Part shown: positions 1-8,645 of the stretch, one piece after another
Position numbering within the stretch: position 1 is the stretch's first letter
Layout: each line of letters opens with the position of its first letter
Assembly (NCBI RefSeq): GCF_025263565.1
Contig: NZ_CP079865.1
Coordinates: 992,001 to 1,056,000 of the forward strand
Length of the DNA: 64,000 nucleotides
Source of the DNA: Mycobacterium sp. SMC-8
Lineage (GTDB): Bacteria; Actinomycetota; Actinomycetes; Mycobacteriales; Mycobacteriaceae
Direction of reading: 5' to 3'
The notes under the pieces: generated by a model
What the model was told of the DNA's origin: nothing
Seen by the model: only the letters and a program-made list of their open reading frames with translations
Database searches by the model: none
Translations under genes and position numbers: made by a program

Positions 1-323
1 TGGCCGCGGGCCGCGACGCGGTCCGTCAGGTGCTCGTCGCCGACGAGGTGCTCGGATACATCGTCGACATCGTCGGCGCCACAAGGAATTCCCCGTCGCT
101 GCAGTTGGGCGTGTCTCCGCGTGGCGCGACGGCGCTGCTGTCCACCGCGAGGTCGTGGGCGTGGCTGTCGGGCCGCGGCTATGTCACCCCCGACGATGTC
201 AAGGCGATGGCCCGGCCCACCCTGCGGCACCGGGTGGCGCTGCGGCCCGAAGCCGAGCTCGAAGGCGCCACCGCCGACGGGGTGATCGAGGGCATCCTGT
301 CCGCGGTGCCTGTGCCGAGATAG
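1..323 (+). CDS. MoxR-family AAA+ ATPase, C-terminal fragment
   Basis: Only the last ~107 codons are in the window; the reading frame is open from base 3 and the ATPase core lies upstream. What is visible is the C-terminal lid region of MoxR ATPases, including a VSPRGATALLSTARSWAWL stretch and a following PDDV segment typical of the family. A DUF58 gene starts 10 nt after its stop, the usual moxR-DUF58 pairing (Rv3692-Rv3693 arrangement from memory). MoxR proteins act as chaperone-like ATPases for partner complexes; the client here is unknown. Confidence 0.85.
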   Translation, partial: AAGRDAVRQVLVADEVLGYIVDIVGATRNSPSLQLGVSPRGATALLSTARSWAWLSGRGYVTPDDVKAMARPTLRHRVALRPEAELEGATADGVIEGILSAVPVPR

Positions 324-333
324 CCGGCGTTTC

Positions 334-1659
334 GTGGTTCTCACCGGTCGCGTCGGGCTGATCGCGCTGTTGTGCGCGCTCCCGGTTGTGCTGTCGCCCT
401 ACCCCGCAGCGACTTTCGCGGTTCTGGCGGCGCTGCTCGCGGCCGCGGTGGTGCTCGACGCGGTGCTCGCGGGCAGTCCCCGCGCACTCGAACTGAGCCG
501 CGGGGGTCCGACGTCGGCGCGGCTCGGTCAGCCGGTGACCGCGGAGTTGACGGTGCGCAACACCGGCCGCGCGCGGTTCCGCGGCGTGATCCGCGACGCG
601 TGGGCTCCCAGCGCGCGGGCCGAACCGCGAGTGCAGCCGGTGAACATCGCTGCCGGGCAACGGGTCACGCTGCGATCGGAGTTACGGCCGGTCCGTCGCG
701 GGGACCAGGTGTCGGCGCTGGTGACCGCCCGGTCGATCGGCCCGCTCGGGCTGGCCGGCCGCCAAGGTTCGCATCGGGTGCCGTGGCGGATCCGCATCCT
801 GCCTCCGTTCCTGTCCCGCAAGCATCTGCCCTCGCGGCTGGCCCGGCTGCGGGAGCTGGAGGGCATGACGCCGGCGCTGATCCGCGGCCAGGGCACCGAA
901 TTCGACTCGCTGCGGGAGTACGTGGTCGGCGACGACGTGCGCTCGATCGACTGGCGGGCCACCGCCCGGCGCGCCGACGTCGTGGTGCGCACCTGGCGGC
1001 CCGAACGCGACCGGCGGGTGCTGATCGTGCTCGACACCGGACGCACGTCGGCGGGCCGGGTGGGGGTGGACCCCACCGGATCAGACCCCGCCACGGGCTG
1101 GCCCCGCCTGGATTGGTCCATGGACGCCGCGCTGTTGCTGGCCGCGCTGGCCGCGCGTGCGGGCGATCACGTCGACTTCCTGGCGCATGACCGCGAGACC
1201 CGCGCGGCCGTGGTCAATGCGTCCCGCACCGACCTGCTGGCCCAGCTGGTGGCCGCGATGGCGCCGCTGGAACCCGCGCTCGTGGAATCCGACGCGCGCG
1301 CGATGGTCTCTGCGGTGCAGCGCCGGGTGCGGCGCCAGGCGCTGGTGGTGCTGCTGACCGACCTCAACGCGTCAGCGATCGACGAGGGCCTGCTGAGCGT
1401 GCTCCCGCAACTGACCGCCAGGCACCGCGTGATCGTCGCCGCGGTGGCCGACCCGCGGGTGGACAGGCTCGCCGCGGGCCGGGCCGACGCGGTCGAGGTG
1501 TACGACGCCGCCGCTGCCGAACGGTCCCGCAACGACCGCCGCGCGGTGGCCTCCCGGCTGCGCGGGATGGGCGTGGAGGTGGTCGACGCGCCGCCGGAGG
1601 ACCTCGCGCCGGAGCTGGCCGACCACTACCTGGCGATGAAGGCCGCCGGCCGCCTGTAG
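334..1659 (+). CDS. DUF58 domain membrane protein
   Basis: A 441-aa protein starting with GTG, 10 nt after the moxR stop, so probably co-transcribed. Two hydrophobic segments lie near residues 7-22 and 27-46. The DUF58 signature LREYVVGDDVRSIDW is at residues 193-207, followed by a VWA-like strand (VLIVLDTG, 229-236). DUF58 proteins are conserved partners of MoxR ATPases and are thought to hold a von Willebrand-like fold at the membrane; the molecular role is not established. It matches Rv3693 by position and type. Confidence 0.88.
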   Translation: MVLTGRVGLIALLCALPVVLSPYPAATFAVLAALLAAAVVLDAVLAGSPRALELSRGGPTSARLGQPVTAELTVRNTGRARFRGVIRDAWAPSARAEPRVQPVNIAAGQRVTLRSELRPVRRGDQVSALVTARSIGPLGLAGRQGSHRVPWRIRILPPFLSRKHLPSRLARLRELEGMTPALIRGQGTEFDSLREYVVGDDVRSIDWRATARRADVVVRTWRPERDRRVLIVLDTGRTSAGRVGVDPTGSDPATGWPRLDWSMDAALLLAALAARAGDHVDFLAHDRETRAAVVNASRTDLLAQLVAAMAPLEPALVESDARAMVSAVQRRVRRQALVVLLTDLNASAIDEGLLSVLPQLTARHRVIVAAVADPRVDRLAAGRADAVEVYDAAAAERSRNDRRAVASRLRGMGVEVVDAPPEDLAPELADHYLAMKAAGRL

Positions 1660-1680
1660 CCCCCTGCCCGGTTCTCACCG

Positions 1681-1738
1681 CGAGCAGACACAAACTCGCA
1701 CGGATTCGACCCTTTCAGTGCGAGTTTGTGTCTGCTCG
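1681..1738. repeat. Perfect 21-bp inverted repeat upstream of DUF559-like gene
   Basis: Arms at 1681-1701 and 1718-1738 are exact reverse complements separated by 16 nt (core gagcagacacaaactcgcac). The same motif recurs at 2731-2790 on the other side of the next gene. It could be a terminator for the DUF58 gene or a REP-like palindromic element. There is no U-tract. Confidence 0.85.
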
Positions 1739-1801
1739 ACGGAATATCCCCGTCCACAATCCGAGTTTCATCCACAGCGACGCAGGTGAGTCGCCTGCCC
1801 G

Positions 1802-2713
1802 GTGGCTGCACGGTATGAGGATTCGGGGGTGCAGGATGCCGTTCGACAACTCTTCCTGACCGGTGGCGGGTATGCGACGACGGCGGCGCTGCTGCAGGTG
1901 CTCACCCGGCAGCAGCTCGACGTACAGGTGCGGCGCGGCACCTTGATCCGCGTATGGCACGGGGTCTACGCACCTGCCGAGCCTGATCGCTTCGGCAGGC
2001 TGGTGTCCCTGGACAAATACCTCGGCCTGCCCGCGGTCGCCTGTATGGGCACTGCAGCCGCACTGTACGGATTCGACACCGAGGGCACTGCCGCGGTGCA
2101 CATCCTCGACCCCGGCCGCCGGATTCGTCCCGCCCCGGGTCTAGTGGTGCACCAGCGCCTCGGTGCGCCACTGCAGCGTGTGAATGGCCGGTTGGCGACA
2201 TCACCCGCATGGACCGCAGTCGAGATCGCGCGCACCTTGCGGCGGCCTCGCGCGCTCGCGACGCTCGACGCGGCCCTGCACGCCGGGTCGTGCACGCCGA
2301 CCGATCTCGGTGAGGCGATCGCGGAGCAGCGCGGTCGGCGGGGCATCGTGGCCGTACGTGAACTTCTCCCCCTCGCCGACGACCGCGCCGAATCTCCGAT
2401 GGAGAGCGAGGCAAGACTGGCAATGCACGAGCACGACGTGCCCCGCCCCGAACTTCAGTATCTGATTCACGGCCGGTGGGAAAGCTGGCGCGTGGACTTC
2501 GCCTGGCCCGATTACCAGGTTGCGGCCGAGTACGAGAGCGTCGACTGGCACGCCGGCCGTGACGCGATGCTGAGGGACAAGGCGCGATTCGCGGGCATCC
2601 AGCACGCGCGTTGGACGGTCATTCCCATCACCGTCACCGACGTTCGCTTCCATCCGGAGCGGATGGCTGAACGGATTCGGGAGCACCTATGGCGAGCTGC
2701 CGCGGCCAGCTGA
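1802..2713 (+). CDS. DUF559-like endonuclease-fold protein (AbiEi-like N-terminus)
   Basis: A 303-aa protein; GTG at 1802 is used, with another in-frame GTG at 1829. The N-terminal part (about 20-130) resembles the winged-helix transcriptional-regulator region of AbiEi-type antitoxin-like proteins. The C-terminal part carries a Vsr/DUF559-like PD-(D/E)xK pattern: E203, Q219, D232 in VDFAW and E243 in AAEYES. A paralogue with the same layout is at 59702-60589. No cognate toxin gene is adjacent. The gene sits between two related palindromes (1681-1738 and 2731-2790). Nuclease activity is inferred from the fold only. Confidence 0.7.
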   Translation: MAARYEDSGVQDAVRQLFLTGGGYATTAALLQVLTRQQLDVQVRRGTLIRVWHGVYAPAEPDRFGRLVSLDKYLGLPAVACMGTAAALYGFDTEGTAAVHILDPGRRIRPAPGLVVHQRLGAPLQRVNGRLATSPAWTAVEIARTLRRPRALATLDAALHAGSCTPTDLGEAIAEQRGRRGIVAVRELLPLADDRAESPMESEARLAMHEHDVPRPELQYLIHGRWESWRVDFAWPDYQVAAEYESVDWHAGRDAMLRDKARFAGIQHARWTVIPITVTDVRFHPERMAERIREHLWRAAAAS

Positions 2714-2730
2714 GACCGCGACTGTGGACC

Positions 2731-2790
2731 GCGAGCAGGCGCAAACTCGCACGGTTGACCCCAGATTCGTGCGAGTTTCTGTCTGCTCGC
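2731..2790. repeat. Imperfect 22-bp inverted repeat, same family as 1681-1738
   Basis: Arms 2731-2752 and 2769-2790 pair with three mismatches around a 16-nt loop. The sequence shares gcaaactcgcac and gtctgctcg with the upstream copy. It lies between the convergent ends of the DUF559-like gene and the SpoIIM-like gene, so it may act as a bidirectional terminator. Confidence 0.8.
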
Positions 2791-2805
2791 CGAAACCCGG
2801 AACGC

Positions 2806-3798
2806 TCAGCTGGTCGGCACCACGTCCGGCACATCCTCGATATCGCCGGTCTCGCCGGCCAGCGCGGCCTTGCGGCCGAAGTGGAACACATAGCCGAAGA
2901 AGCCCACCACCGCGGCCACCCCGATCGCGACCCGCTCGAACGTCGGCAGCGACGACGGCGTCACGAATCCCTCGATCGCGCCGGCGAGCATCAGCACCAC
3001 CGCCAGGCCGATCGCGACGGCGACCACGGCGCGGCCTTGTTCGGCCAGCACCTGCCCGCGGGGACGGTCCCCCGGCGAGATCACCGACCAGCCCAGCCGC
3101 ATACCGACCCCGGCCGCGACGAACACCGCGGTCAGCTCGATGAGTCCGTGCGGGGTGATCAGGCCGAGGAAGACGTCACCCTTGCCTGCCTGAAACATCA
3201 GTCCGGCGTTGACCCCGAGGTTCGCCGAGTTCTGGAACAGGATGTACGGAATCGGGATTCCCAGCAGCACCGACATGCCGATGCACTGGGCGGTCACCCA
3301 CGCGTTGTTCACCCACACCTGCAGCGCGAACGACCCGGCCGGGTGCTCGCTGTAATAGTTCGCGAACTCGTGGTTGACCAGCTGCTCGATCTCGCCGGGC
3401 GTGCCGATCGAGGCCTGCACCTCCGGCGAGTGCGCCACCCACACCGCGATCACGGCCGCGACCGCGTAGAACACCACCCCCGAGGCCACCCACCACCGCC
3501 ACGACCGGTAGACGACGACGGGGAAGGACACCGTCCAGAACCGGACGAACTCGCGCCACAGCGGCGCGTGAGCGCCGGTGACCACCGCCCGCGCCCGGGC
3601 GACTAGGCCGGAGAGTTTGCCGATCAGCACCGCATCCGAGGACGCCGAGCGCACGATCGACAGGTGGGTCGACACCCGCTGGTACAGGTCGACCAGCTCG
3701 TCGACCTCTGCACCGGTGAGTGTGCGGCGCTTTTTCACCAGATGTTCGAGGCGCTCCCACGTCGGCCGGTTCGCCAGGACAAACGCATCGACATCCAC
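2806..3798 (-). CDS. SpoIIM (stage II sporulation protein M) family membrane protein
   Basis: About 330 aa from a GTG start (VDVDAFVLANRPTW), chosen because the open frame upstream runs through the divergent promoter and has no family sequence. The N-terminus is helical and charged. The rest has several membrane spans, including WWVASGVVFYAVAAVIAVWV, a GMSVLLGIPIPYILF segment and GLIELTAVFVAAGVGMRLGW, which is the SpoIIM/DUF95 pattern. It matches Rv3694c by position and is divergent from an RDD gene, a pairing conserved near moxR/DUF58. Its function in non-sporulating mycobacteria is unknown. Confidence 0.85.
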   Translation of the reverse strand: MDVDAFVLANRPTWERLEHLVKKRRTLTGAEVDELVDLYQRVSTHLSIVRSASSDAVLIGKLSGLVARARAVVTGAHAPLWREFVRFWTVSFPVVVYRSWRWWVASGVVFYAVAAVIAVWVAHSPEVQASIGTPGEIEQLVNHEFANYYSEHPAGSFALQVWVNNAWVTAQCIGMSVLLGIPIPYILFQNSANLGVNAGLMFQAGKGDVFLGLITPHGLIELTAVFVAAGVGMRLGWSVISPGDRPRGQVLAEQGRAVVAVAIGLAVVLMLAGAIEGFVTPSSLPTFERVAIGVAAVVGFFGYVFHFGRKAALAGETGDIEDVPDVVPTS

Positions 3799-3812
3799 TC
3801 CAGGGATTTTAG

Positions 3813-3818
3813 TAGCGT
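3813..3818 (+). promoter_or_regulatory. -10 box, leaderless RDD mRNA
   Basis: TAGCGT lies 8 nt before the ATG at 3827 and no Shine-Dalgarno is present, so transcription probably starts at or next to the start codon. Confidence 0.5.
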
Positions 3819-3826
3819 GGCTGATT

Positions 3827-4672
3827 ATGGTTGGCCAGCAACAGCCCGTGGTGACCGGTGACGCCGTCGTCCTCGACGTGCAGATCGCCCAGCTGCCGGT
3901 CCGCGCGCTGTCGGCGCTGATCGACGTCGTCGTCGTCTTCGTCGTGTACGTGCTCGGTGTGATCCTGTGGGCGGTGACGCTGTCGCAGTTCGATTCGGCG
4001 TTCTCGGGTGCGGTGCTGATCATCTTCACCGTGCTGGCGCTGGTCGGTTATCCGACGATCTTCGAGACCGCCACCCGCGGCAAGACGCTGGGCAAGATGG
4101 CGCTGGGGCTGCGCGTGGTGTCCGAGGACGGCAGTCCGGAGCGCTTCCGTCAGGCGCTGTTCCGTGCGCTGGCCGGGTCGATCGAACTGTGGATGCTCAC
4201 CGGCGGCCCCGCCGTGCTGTGCAGCATGCTGTCGCCCAAAGGCAAGCGCATCGGCGACATCTTCGCCGGCACCGTGGTCATCAGCGAGCGTGCGCCCCGC
4301 CAGGCCCCGCCACCGGCGATGCCGCCGCAGCTGGCCTGGTGGGCCACCACGCTGCAGCTGTCGGGCCTGAACCCGGCACAGACCGAGATGGCACGCCAGT
4401 TCCTTTCTCGCGCAGCACAGTTGGATCCACAGGTGCGCGACCAGATGGCCTACCGGATCGCCACTGATGTCGCCGCACAGATCTCGCCGCCGCCACCACC
4501 GGGCACCCCGCCGGCGATGGTACTGGCCGCCGTCCTTGCCGAGCGGCACCGCCGCGAACTGGGTCGCATGCAGCAGGCGCCGGCACCGACGCCCCCCTGG
4601 ACCGCCCCGCCCCCGCCGAGTGCACCGGCACCGCAGCCCCCTGCGGGCAACGGGTTCGCACCGCCGTCGTAG
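3827..4672 (+). CDS. RDD family membrane protein with proline-rich tail
   Basis: A 281-aa protein starting at MVGQQQPVV; the start is set by a TANNNT box 8 nt upstream. The RDD domain covers about residues 15-150 with hydrophobic segments around ALSALIDVVVVFVVYVLGV and a central RGKTLGKMALGLRVV motif, then KGKRIGDIFAG. The C-terminal ~120 residues are soluble and end in a Pro/Ala-rich stretch. It matches Rv3695. RDD proteins are poorly characterised, and transport has been suggested for some. The stop codon lies inside the first unit of a 27-bp tandem repeat. Confidence 0.85.
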   Translation: MVGQQQPVVTGDAVVLDVQIAQLPVRALSALIDVVVVFVVYVLGVILWAVTLSQFDSAFSGAVLIIFTVLALVGYPTIFETATRGKTLGKMALGLRVVSEDGSPERFRQALFRALAGSIELWMLTGGPAVLCSMLSPKGKRIGDIFAGTVVISERAPRQAPPPAMPPQLAWWATTLQLSGLNPAQTEMARQFLSRAAQLDPQVRDQMAYRIATDVAAQISPPPPPGTPPAMVLAAVLAERHRRELGRMQQAPAPTPPWTAPPPPSAPAPQPPAGNGFAPPS

Positions 4673-4751
4673 ACGGCAATCGAGCAGAAGCCGTCGTAGA
4701 CGGCAATCGAGCAGAAGCCGTCGTAGACGGCAATCGAGCAGAAGCCGTCGT
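4663..4751. repeat. 27-bp tandem repeat (3.3 copies) with a hairpin in each unit
   Basis: Three exact units start at 4663, 4690 and 4717, with an 8-nt fourth start. Each unit begins gccgtcgtagacggc, a 6-bp stem with a 3-nt loop, followed by aatcgagcagaa. The array lies between convergent genes and includes the RDD stop codon in its first unit. It may act as a repeated bidirectional terminator. There are no unique spacers, so it is not CRISPR. Confidence 0.85.
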
Positions 4752-4756
4752 GAGGG

Positions 4757-6094
4757 CTACCCGGCGATCCAGTTCCCGTGGAAGCCATACGGAACTCGCT
4801 GCGGGAGTTTGATCCTCGCCACCGGTGCGCCGGAGAAGTCCGAGGCGTCGATGATCACCAGATCGCTGCCGTCGCGTGCAGGGTCGTACACGTAACCCAG
4901 ATACCAGCCGCTGCTCTCGTCTGCAGGCCCGGACGTCGACGGCACGAAGACCGCTTCTCCCGGTCCACCCGGCGAAGTCTCGGTGCCGAACCGGTGCTCG
5001 ACGGCCGAGCCGGTGACCAGATCGTGGCGGATCAGGCTGGCCTCGCCGACCGAGACCGCATACCGGGCCGGCAGCGTGGCCAGCCGGTCGTCGATCCGCG
5101 GGAACTCGACCACCCGGTCGTCGAGCTGGCTTTCGTGCACCGCCCCGGTCGTCAGGTCGATCGTCCAGGTCCACATCACCCCGTCGGCGTCGAATCCACC
5201 GTTGCCACGCCATAATTCGGGATAGCGAACGCCCTGCACCACAAGCGTCCGGCCGTCATCGTGTGCGTTGGCGACGTGGAAGACGTAGCAGGGGTCGATG
5301 TCGAACCAGCGCACCTCGCCGAACGGGTCGTCGCGGCGCAGCACCCCGAACCGGGCGCCGTAGGTGTCGTCCCAGCGGTAGGGCATGTCCCGGCCGCCAC
5401 CGACCGCGATGTCGATGTTGAACACGATCGGCAGGTCCATGAACACCACGTAGTTCGCCGTCAGCGCGAAGTCGTGCATCATCGTCAACGCGGGCACGTC
5501 GAGCGGACGGTCGATCACCAACTCGCCGTTGGCATCTGCGCGGTGGTAGGTGACGTGGGGGGTGAAGATGTTGCCGTAGCCGAAGAAGTGAAGTTCACCG
5601 GTGGTCGGGCAGATCTTCGGATGCGCGGTCATCGAGTCCGCCAGCCTGCCGCCGAAGTCAAAGGCCCCTACAGTCTCCAGGTCGTCGGTGATCTCATACG
5701 GCAGAGATGATTCGACCAGTGCCAGGGTCCTGCCGGCGTGATTGACCACGTGGGTGTTGGCGACGCTGGCGCGCAGGTTGCGGGTGCCGTCGGAGTTGTA
5801 CAGCGGGAACGGGTCGATGAAGCTGTCCGTGCGCACCCAGCGGTTGCGGTACCAGGCGGCGCGGCCGTTCTCGATGCGGACGCCGTGGATCATGCCGTCG
5901 CCGGTGAACCAGTGCCCGGTCGCCTGCCGTGGGTTGGGGCCGTTGCGCAGGTACCAGCCTTCCAGCTCGGCGGGAATCGCGCCCTCCACCGGCAGGTCGA
6001 ACGCGGTCAGCTCGTCGGGAATCGGCGCGTAGTTGCCGACCTTGAAGATCTCGTCGGCGTCGACCGGAGTGGGCTTCGAGGTGGTCTCGGTCAT
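4757..6094 (-). CDS. Carotenoid cleavage oxygenase (RPE65/CCD family)
   Basis: 445 aa from the ATG at 6094, preceded by AGGAGGT 8 nt upstream; the longer open frame lacks such a site. The four iron-binding histidines of this non-haem Fe(II) family are H158 (TAHPK), H207 (MMHDFA), H273 (VFHVANAHDD) and H439 (GFHGNW). The family cleaves C=C bonds of carotenoids, apocarotenoids or stilbene-like phenolics using O2. The substrate cannot be read from sequence, and no carotenoid synthesis genes are nearby. It is divergent from a GntR regulator that could control it. Confidence 0.9.
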   Translation of the reverse strand: MTETTSKPTPVDADEIFKVGNYAPIPDELTAFDLPVEGAIPAELEGWYLRNGPNPRQATGHWFTGDGMIHGVRIENGRAAWYRNRWVRTDSFIDPFPLYNSDGTRNLRASVANTHVVNHAGRTLALVESSLPYEITDDLETVGAFDFGGRLADSMTAHPKICPTTGELHFFGYGNIFTPHVTYHRADANGELVIDRPLDVPALTMMHDFALTANYVVFMDLPIVFNIDIAVGGGRDMPYRWDDTYGARFGVLRRDDPFGEVRWFDIDPCYVFHVANAHDDGRTLVVQGVRYPELWRGNGGFDADGVMWTWTIDLTTGAVHESQLDDRVVEFPRIDDRLATLPARYAVSVGEASLIRHDLVTGSAVEHRFGTETSPGGPGEAVFVPSTSGPADESSGWYLGYVYDPARDGSDLVIIDASDFSGAPVARIKLPQRVPYGFHGNWIAG

Positions 6095-6134
6095 GGGGCG
6101 CAACCTCCTGTCACGGTCACTCCACACTGACACC

Positions 6135-6158
6135 CCACTAATGACCTGTCAATAGTGG
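6135..6158. promoter_or_regulatory. Inverted repeat ccacta-N12-tagtgg, candidate GntR operator
   Basis: It lies in the divergent spacer between the oxygenase and gntR. A minus-strand TTGACA (6147-6152) lies between the arms, so protein binding would block the oxygenase promoter. Sequence inference only. Confidence 0.4.
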
Positions 6159-6205
6159 AATGTGTTTGTGTCGCGAACCCGCCGTATGCGGAGGAGGATC
6201 ACAGG

Positions 6206-6916
6206 ATGCCCGATCGCCGACACTCCGCGGCGCTGTTCAAGGCGGTCGTGGGCCGCGCCGGCACGCCGGCGCCGAACATCGTCGACGAACTGCGCCGGGT
6301 GATCCTCGACGGCGCGGTGCCGCCCGGCACCCCGATCCCGGTGGGCGAGGTCGCCGACCTGTTCGGAGTCAGCCACATCCCGGTCCGGGAAAGCCTCAAA
6401 ACCCTGACCGGGGAAGGACTGGTGCAGCACCGGCCGAACGCCGGCTACGCCGTCGCGCAGCTGACGGTCAGCGAACTCGCCGAGATGTACCTCGTGCGCG
6501 AGACCCTCGAGTCGGCCGCGATGGCCGCCGCCGTGCACAGGGCCACCGCCGCCGACCGCGCCCACCTGACCGAGACACACGAAAACATGGCACAGGCACT
6601 GAAGTTCGACGACGCCCAGGCCTACCACCGCTACAGCAGGCAGTTCCACATGGCGCTCAGTCGTCCGTCCTGCATGCTGCGGCTGGTGCGCATGCTCGAA
6701 AACGCCTGGAACATCACCGAACCCGTGCAGCTGATGGTGCACGTCGGCCGCGACCAGCGCACGATGCTGCACGAGGACCACCGCGTGATGCTCGACGCGT
6801 TCCTGGACCGGGATCCCGACGCGCTGCTGGCCGCCGCGGCGACGCACAACAAGCGCCTCAACGGGGTGGTGGCCTCGCTGCCCGCCGACACCGGACTGGT
6901 GATCGACGGCGCCTGA
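6206..6916 (+). CDS. GntR-family (FadR/FCD) transcriptional regulator
   Basis: 236 aa from the ATG at 6206, preceded by GAGGAGG (6191-6197). The N-terminal winged helix spans about 25-85, with GEVADLFGVSHIPVRESLK as recognition region. The C-terminal helical FCD ligand domain (about 95-220) contains the metal/ligand histidines expected of the family, for example in YSRQFHMAL. It lies between the divergent carotenoid oxygenase and the downstream NCS1 permease, so it plausibly regulates one or both in response to a small acid or catabolite. Confidence 0.88.
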   Translation: MPDRRHSAALFKAVVGRAGTPAPNIVDELRRVILDGAVPPGTPIPVGEVADLFGVSHIPVRESLKTLTGEGLVQHRPNAGYAVAQLTVSELAEMYLVRETLESAAMAAAVHRATAADRAHLTETHENMAQALKFDDAQAYHRYSRQFHMALSRPSCMLRLVRMLENAWNITEPVQLMVHVGRDQRTMLHEDHRVMLDAFLDRDPDALLAAAATHNKRLNGVVASLPADTGLVIDGA

Positions 6917-7020
6917 GCGGCGAGCCGGCGAAATATATTCTCGGCGCAACGGTGGAGAAACACACCGAAACTAGCTTCCGTGCATCGACGTTCTTCGCCT
7001 TCGAGCAGGGAGCTGATCCC

Positions 7021-8583
7021 ATGACAGACATCCGAGACCTGCCTCCGGGCGCCCGAGTCGACGCCGACGACATGGTCGAAGCCTCCGGGCATCCCGTCGG
7101 CGCAGGCCTCATCAAGGCCGGCTACGACCCGCGGCTGACCAACGAGGATCTGGCGCCGCTGGCCAAGCAGCGCTGGACGTCCTACAACATCTTCGCGTTC
7201 TGGATGTCGGACGTGCACAGCGTCGGCGGGTACGTCACCGCGGGCAGCCTGTTCGCGCTCGGCCTGGCCAGCTGGCAGGTGCTGATCGCGCTGCTCGTGG
7301 GCATCGTGATCGTCAACATTTTCTGCAATCTGGTGGCCAAACCCAGCCAGCGGGCCGGCGTGCCCTACCCGGTGGTGTGCCGCAGCTCGTTCGGCGTGCT
7401 GGGCGCCAACATCCCGGCGATCATCCGCGGCCTGATCGCGGTGGCCTGGTATGGCATTCAGACCTACCTGGCCTCAGCGGCGCTGGATGTGGTGCTGCTC
7501 AAGCTGTTTCCCGGACTGATGCCCTACGCCGAGGTTGAGAACTACGGCTTTGCCGGGCTTTCCCTGCTCGGCTGGGGCAGCTTCCTGCTGCTGTGGGTCC
7601 TGCAGGCATGCGTGTTCTGGCGCGGCATGGAGTCGATCCGCAAGTTCATCGACTTCTGCGGACCGGCCGTCTACGTCGTGATGTTCATCCTCTGCGGTTA
7701 CCTGCTGTACCGCTCCGGCTGGCATGTCAGCCTCACCCTCGGCGGCGAGAAGAACGGCAGCACGCTGGCGGTCATGCTGGGTGCGATCGCATTGGTCGTC
7801 TCGTACTTCTCGGGCCCGATGCTGAACTTCGGCGACTTCTCCCGGTACGGCAAGTCGTTCGAGGCGGTCAAGAAGGGGAACTTCCTCGGCCTGCCGGTCA
7901 ACTTCCTGGTCTTCTCGCTGCTGGTGGTGATGACCGCCGCCGCGACGGTCCCGGTGTTCGGCGAGCTGCTTACCGATCCCGTCGAAACGGTGGCCCGCAT
8001 CGACAACACGATGGCGATCATCCTGGGCGCGTTGACATTCAGCATCGCCACCATCGGCATCAACATCGTCGCGAACTTCATCTCGCCGGCGTTCGACTTC
8101 TCCAACGTCAGCCCGCAGCGGATCAGCTGGCGGATGGGCGGCATGATCGCCGCGGTCGGCTCGGTGCTGATCACGCCGTGGAACCTGTACAGCAACCCGG
8201 AGGTCATCCACTACACGCTGGAGACCCTCGGCGCGTTCATCGGGCCGCTGTTCGGTGTGCTGATCGCCGACTACTACCTGGTGCGCAAGCAGAAGATCGT
8301 GGTCGATGACATGTTCACGATGAGCCCGAAGGCCAACTACTGGTACGCCAAGGGCTACAACCCGGTCGCGGTCGCGGCGACGCTCGTCGGTGCGACGCTC
8401 GCGGTGATTCCGGTGCTGCTCGGGGGATCGGTCACCGGCATGTCCGCGGCGGCGCAGTACAGCTGGTTCATCGGGTGTGGCGTCGGGTTCGCCCTGTACT
8501 ACCTGCTGGCCACCCGTGGGCCGTGGCGGATGTCGCCGCTGCGGGATGCTGTCGCCGACACCGCGGCCGAAGCCGTGGCCTGA
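7021..8583 (+). CDS. NCS1-family cytosine/purine/hydantoin-type permease
   Basis: A 520-aa, highly hydrophobic protein with about 12 predicted membrane segments. It begins with the soluble NEDLAPLAKQRWTSYNIFAFWMSD-type N-terminus of NCS1 symporters and has the PYPVVCRSSFGVLGANIPA loop and PMLNFGDFSRY motif seen in the allantoin/hydantoin/uracil branch (Mhp1, PucI). An AGGGAG sequence lies upstream of the ATG. The substrate is a nitrogenous base or ureide by family. No hydantoinase or purine-catabolism gene is adjacent, so specificity is open. Confidence 0.88.
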   Translation: MTDIRDLPPGARVDADDMVEASGHPVGAGLIKAGYDPRLTNEDLAPLAKQRWTSYNIFAFWMSDVHSVGGYVTAGSLFALGLASWQVLIALLVGIVIVNIFCNLVAKPSQRAGVPYPVVCRSSFGVLGANIPAIIRGLIAVAWYGIQTYLASAALDVVLLKLFPGLMPYAEVENYGFAGLSLLGWGSFLLLWVLQACVFWRGMESIRKFIDFCGPAVYVVMFILCGYLLYRSGWHVSLTLGGEKNGSTLAVMLGAIALVVSYFSGPMLNFGDFSRYGKSFEAVKKGNFLGLPVNFLVFSLLVVMTAAATVPVFGELLTDPVETVARIDNTMAIILGALTFSIATIGINIVANFISPAFDFSNVSPQRISWRMGGMIAAVGSVLITPWNLYSNPEVIHYTLETLGAFIGPLFGVLIADYYLVRKQKIVVDDMFTMSPKANYWYAKGYNPVAVAATLVGATLAVIPVLLGGSVTGMSAAAQYSWFIGCGVGFALYYLLATRGPWRMSPLRDAVADTAAEAVA

Positions 8584-8596
8584 CTGCCCGCCCGGC

Positions 8597-8634
8597 ACGG
8601 CCCCGATAGTCCACTTCTGGAATATCGGGGCCGT
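8597..8634. promoter_or_regulatory. Perfect 12-bp inverted repeat before padR
   Basis: Arms 8597-8608 (acggccccgata) and 8623-8634 are exact reverse complements with a 14-nt loop. The right arm ends on the first base of the padR -10 box. It could be the permease terminator, a PadR operator, or both. Confidence 0.55.
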
Positions 8635-8639
8635 ACTAT
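8634..8639 (+). promoter_or_regulatory. -10 box, leaderless padR mRNA
   Basis: TACTAT is followed by 6 nt and the ATG at 8646. Confidence 0.5.
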
Positions 8640-8645
8640 GCCGCC

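Noticed and set aside
1802..2713. Complete toxin-antitoxin module around the AbiEi-like gene
   Set aside because: No adjacent AbiEii-type nucleotidyltransferase gene exists on either side.
4663..4751. Possible CRISPR array
   Set aside because: Units are contiguous with no unique spacers and no cas genes are nearby.
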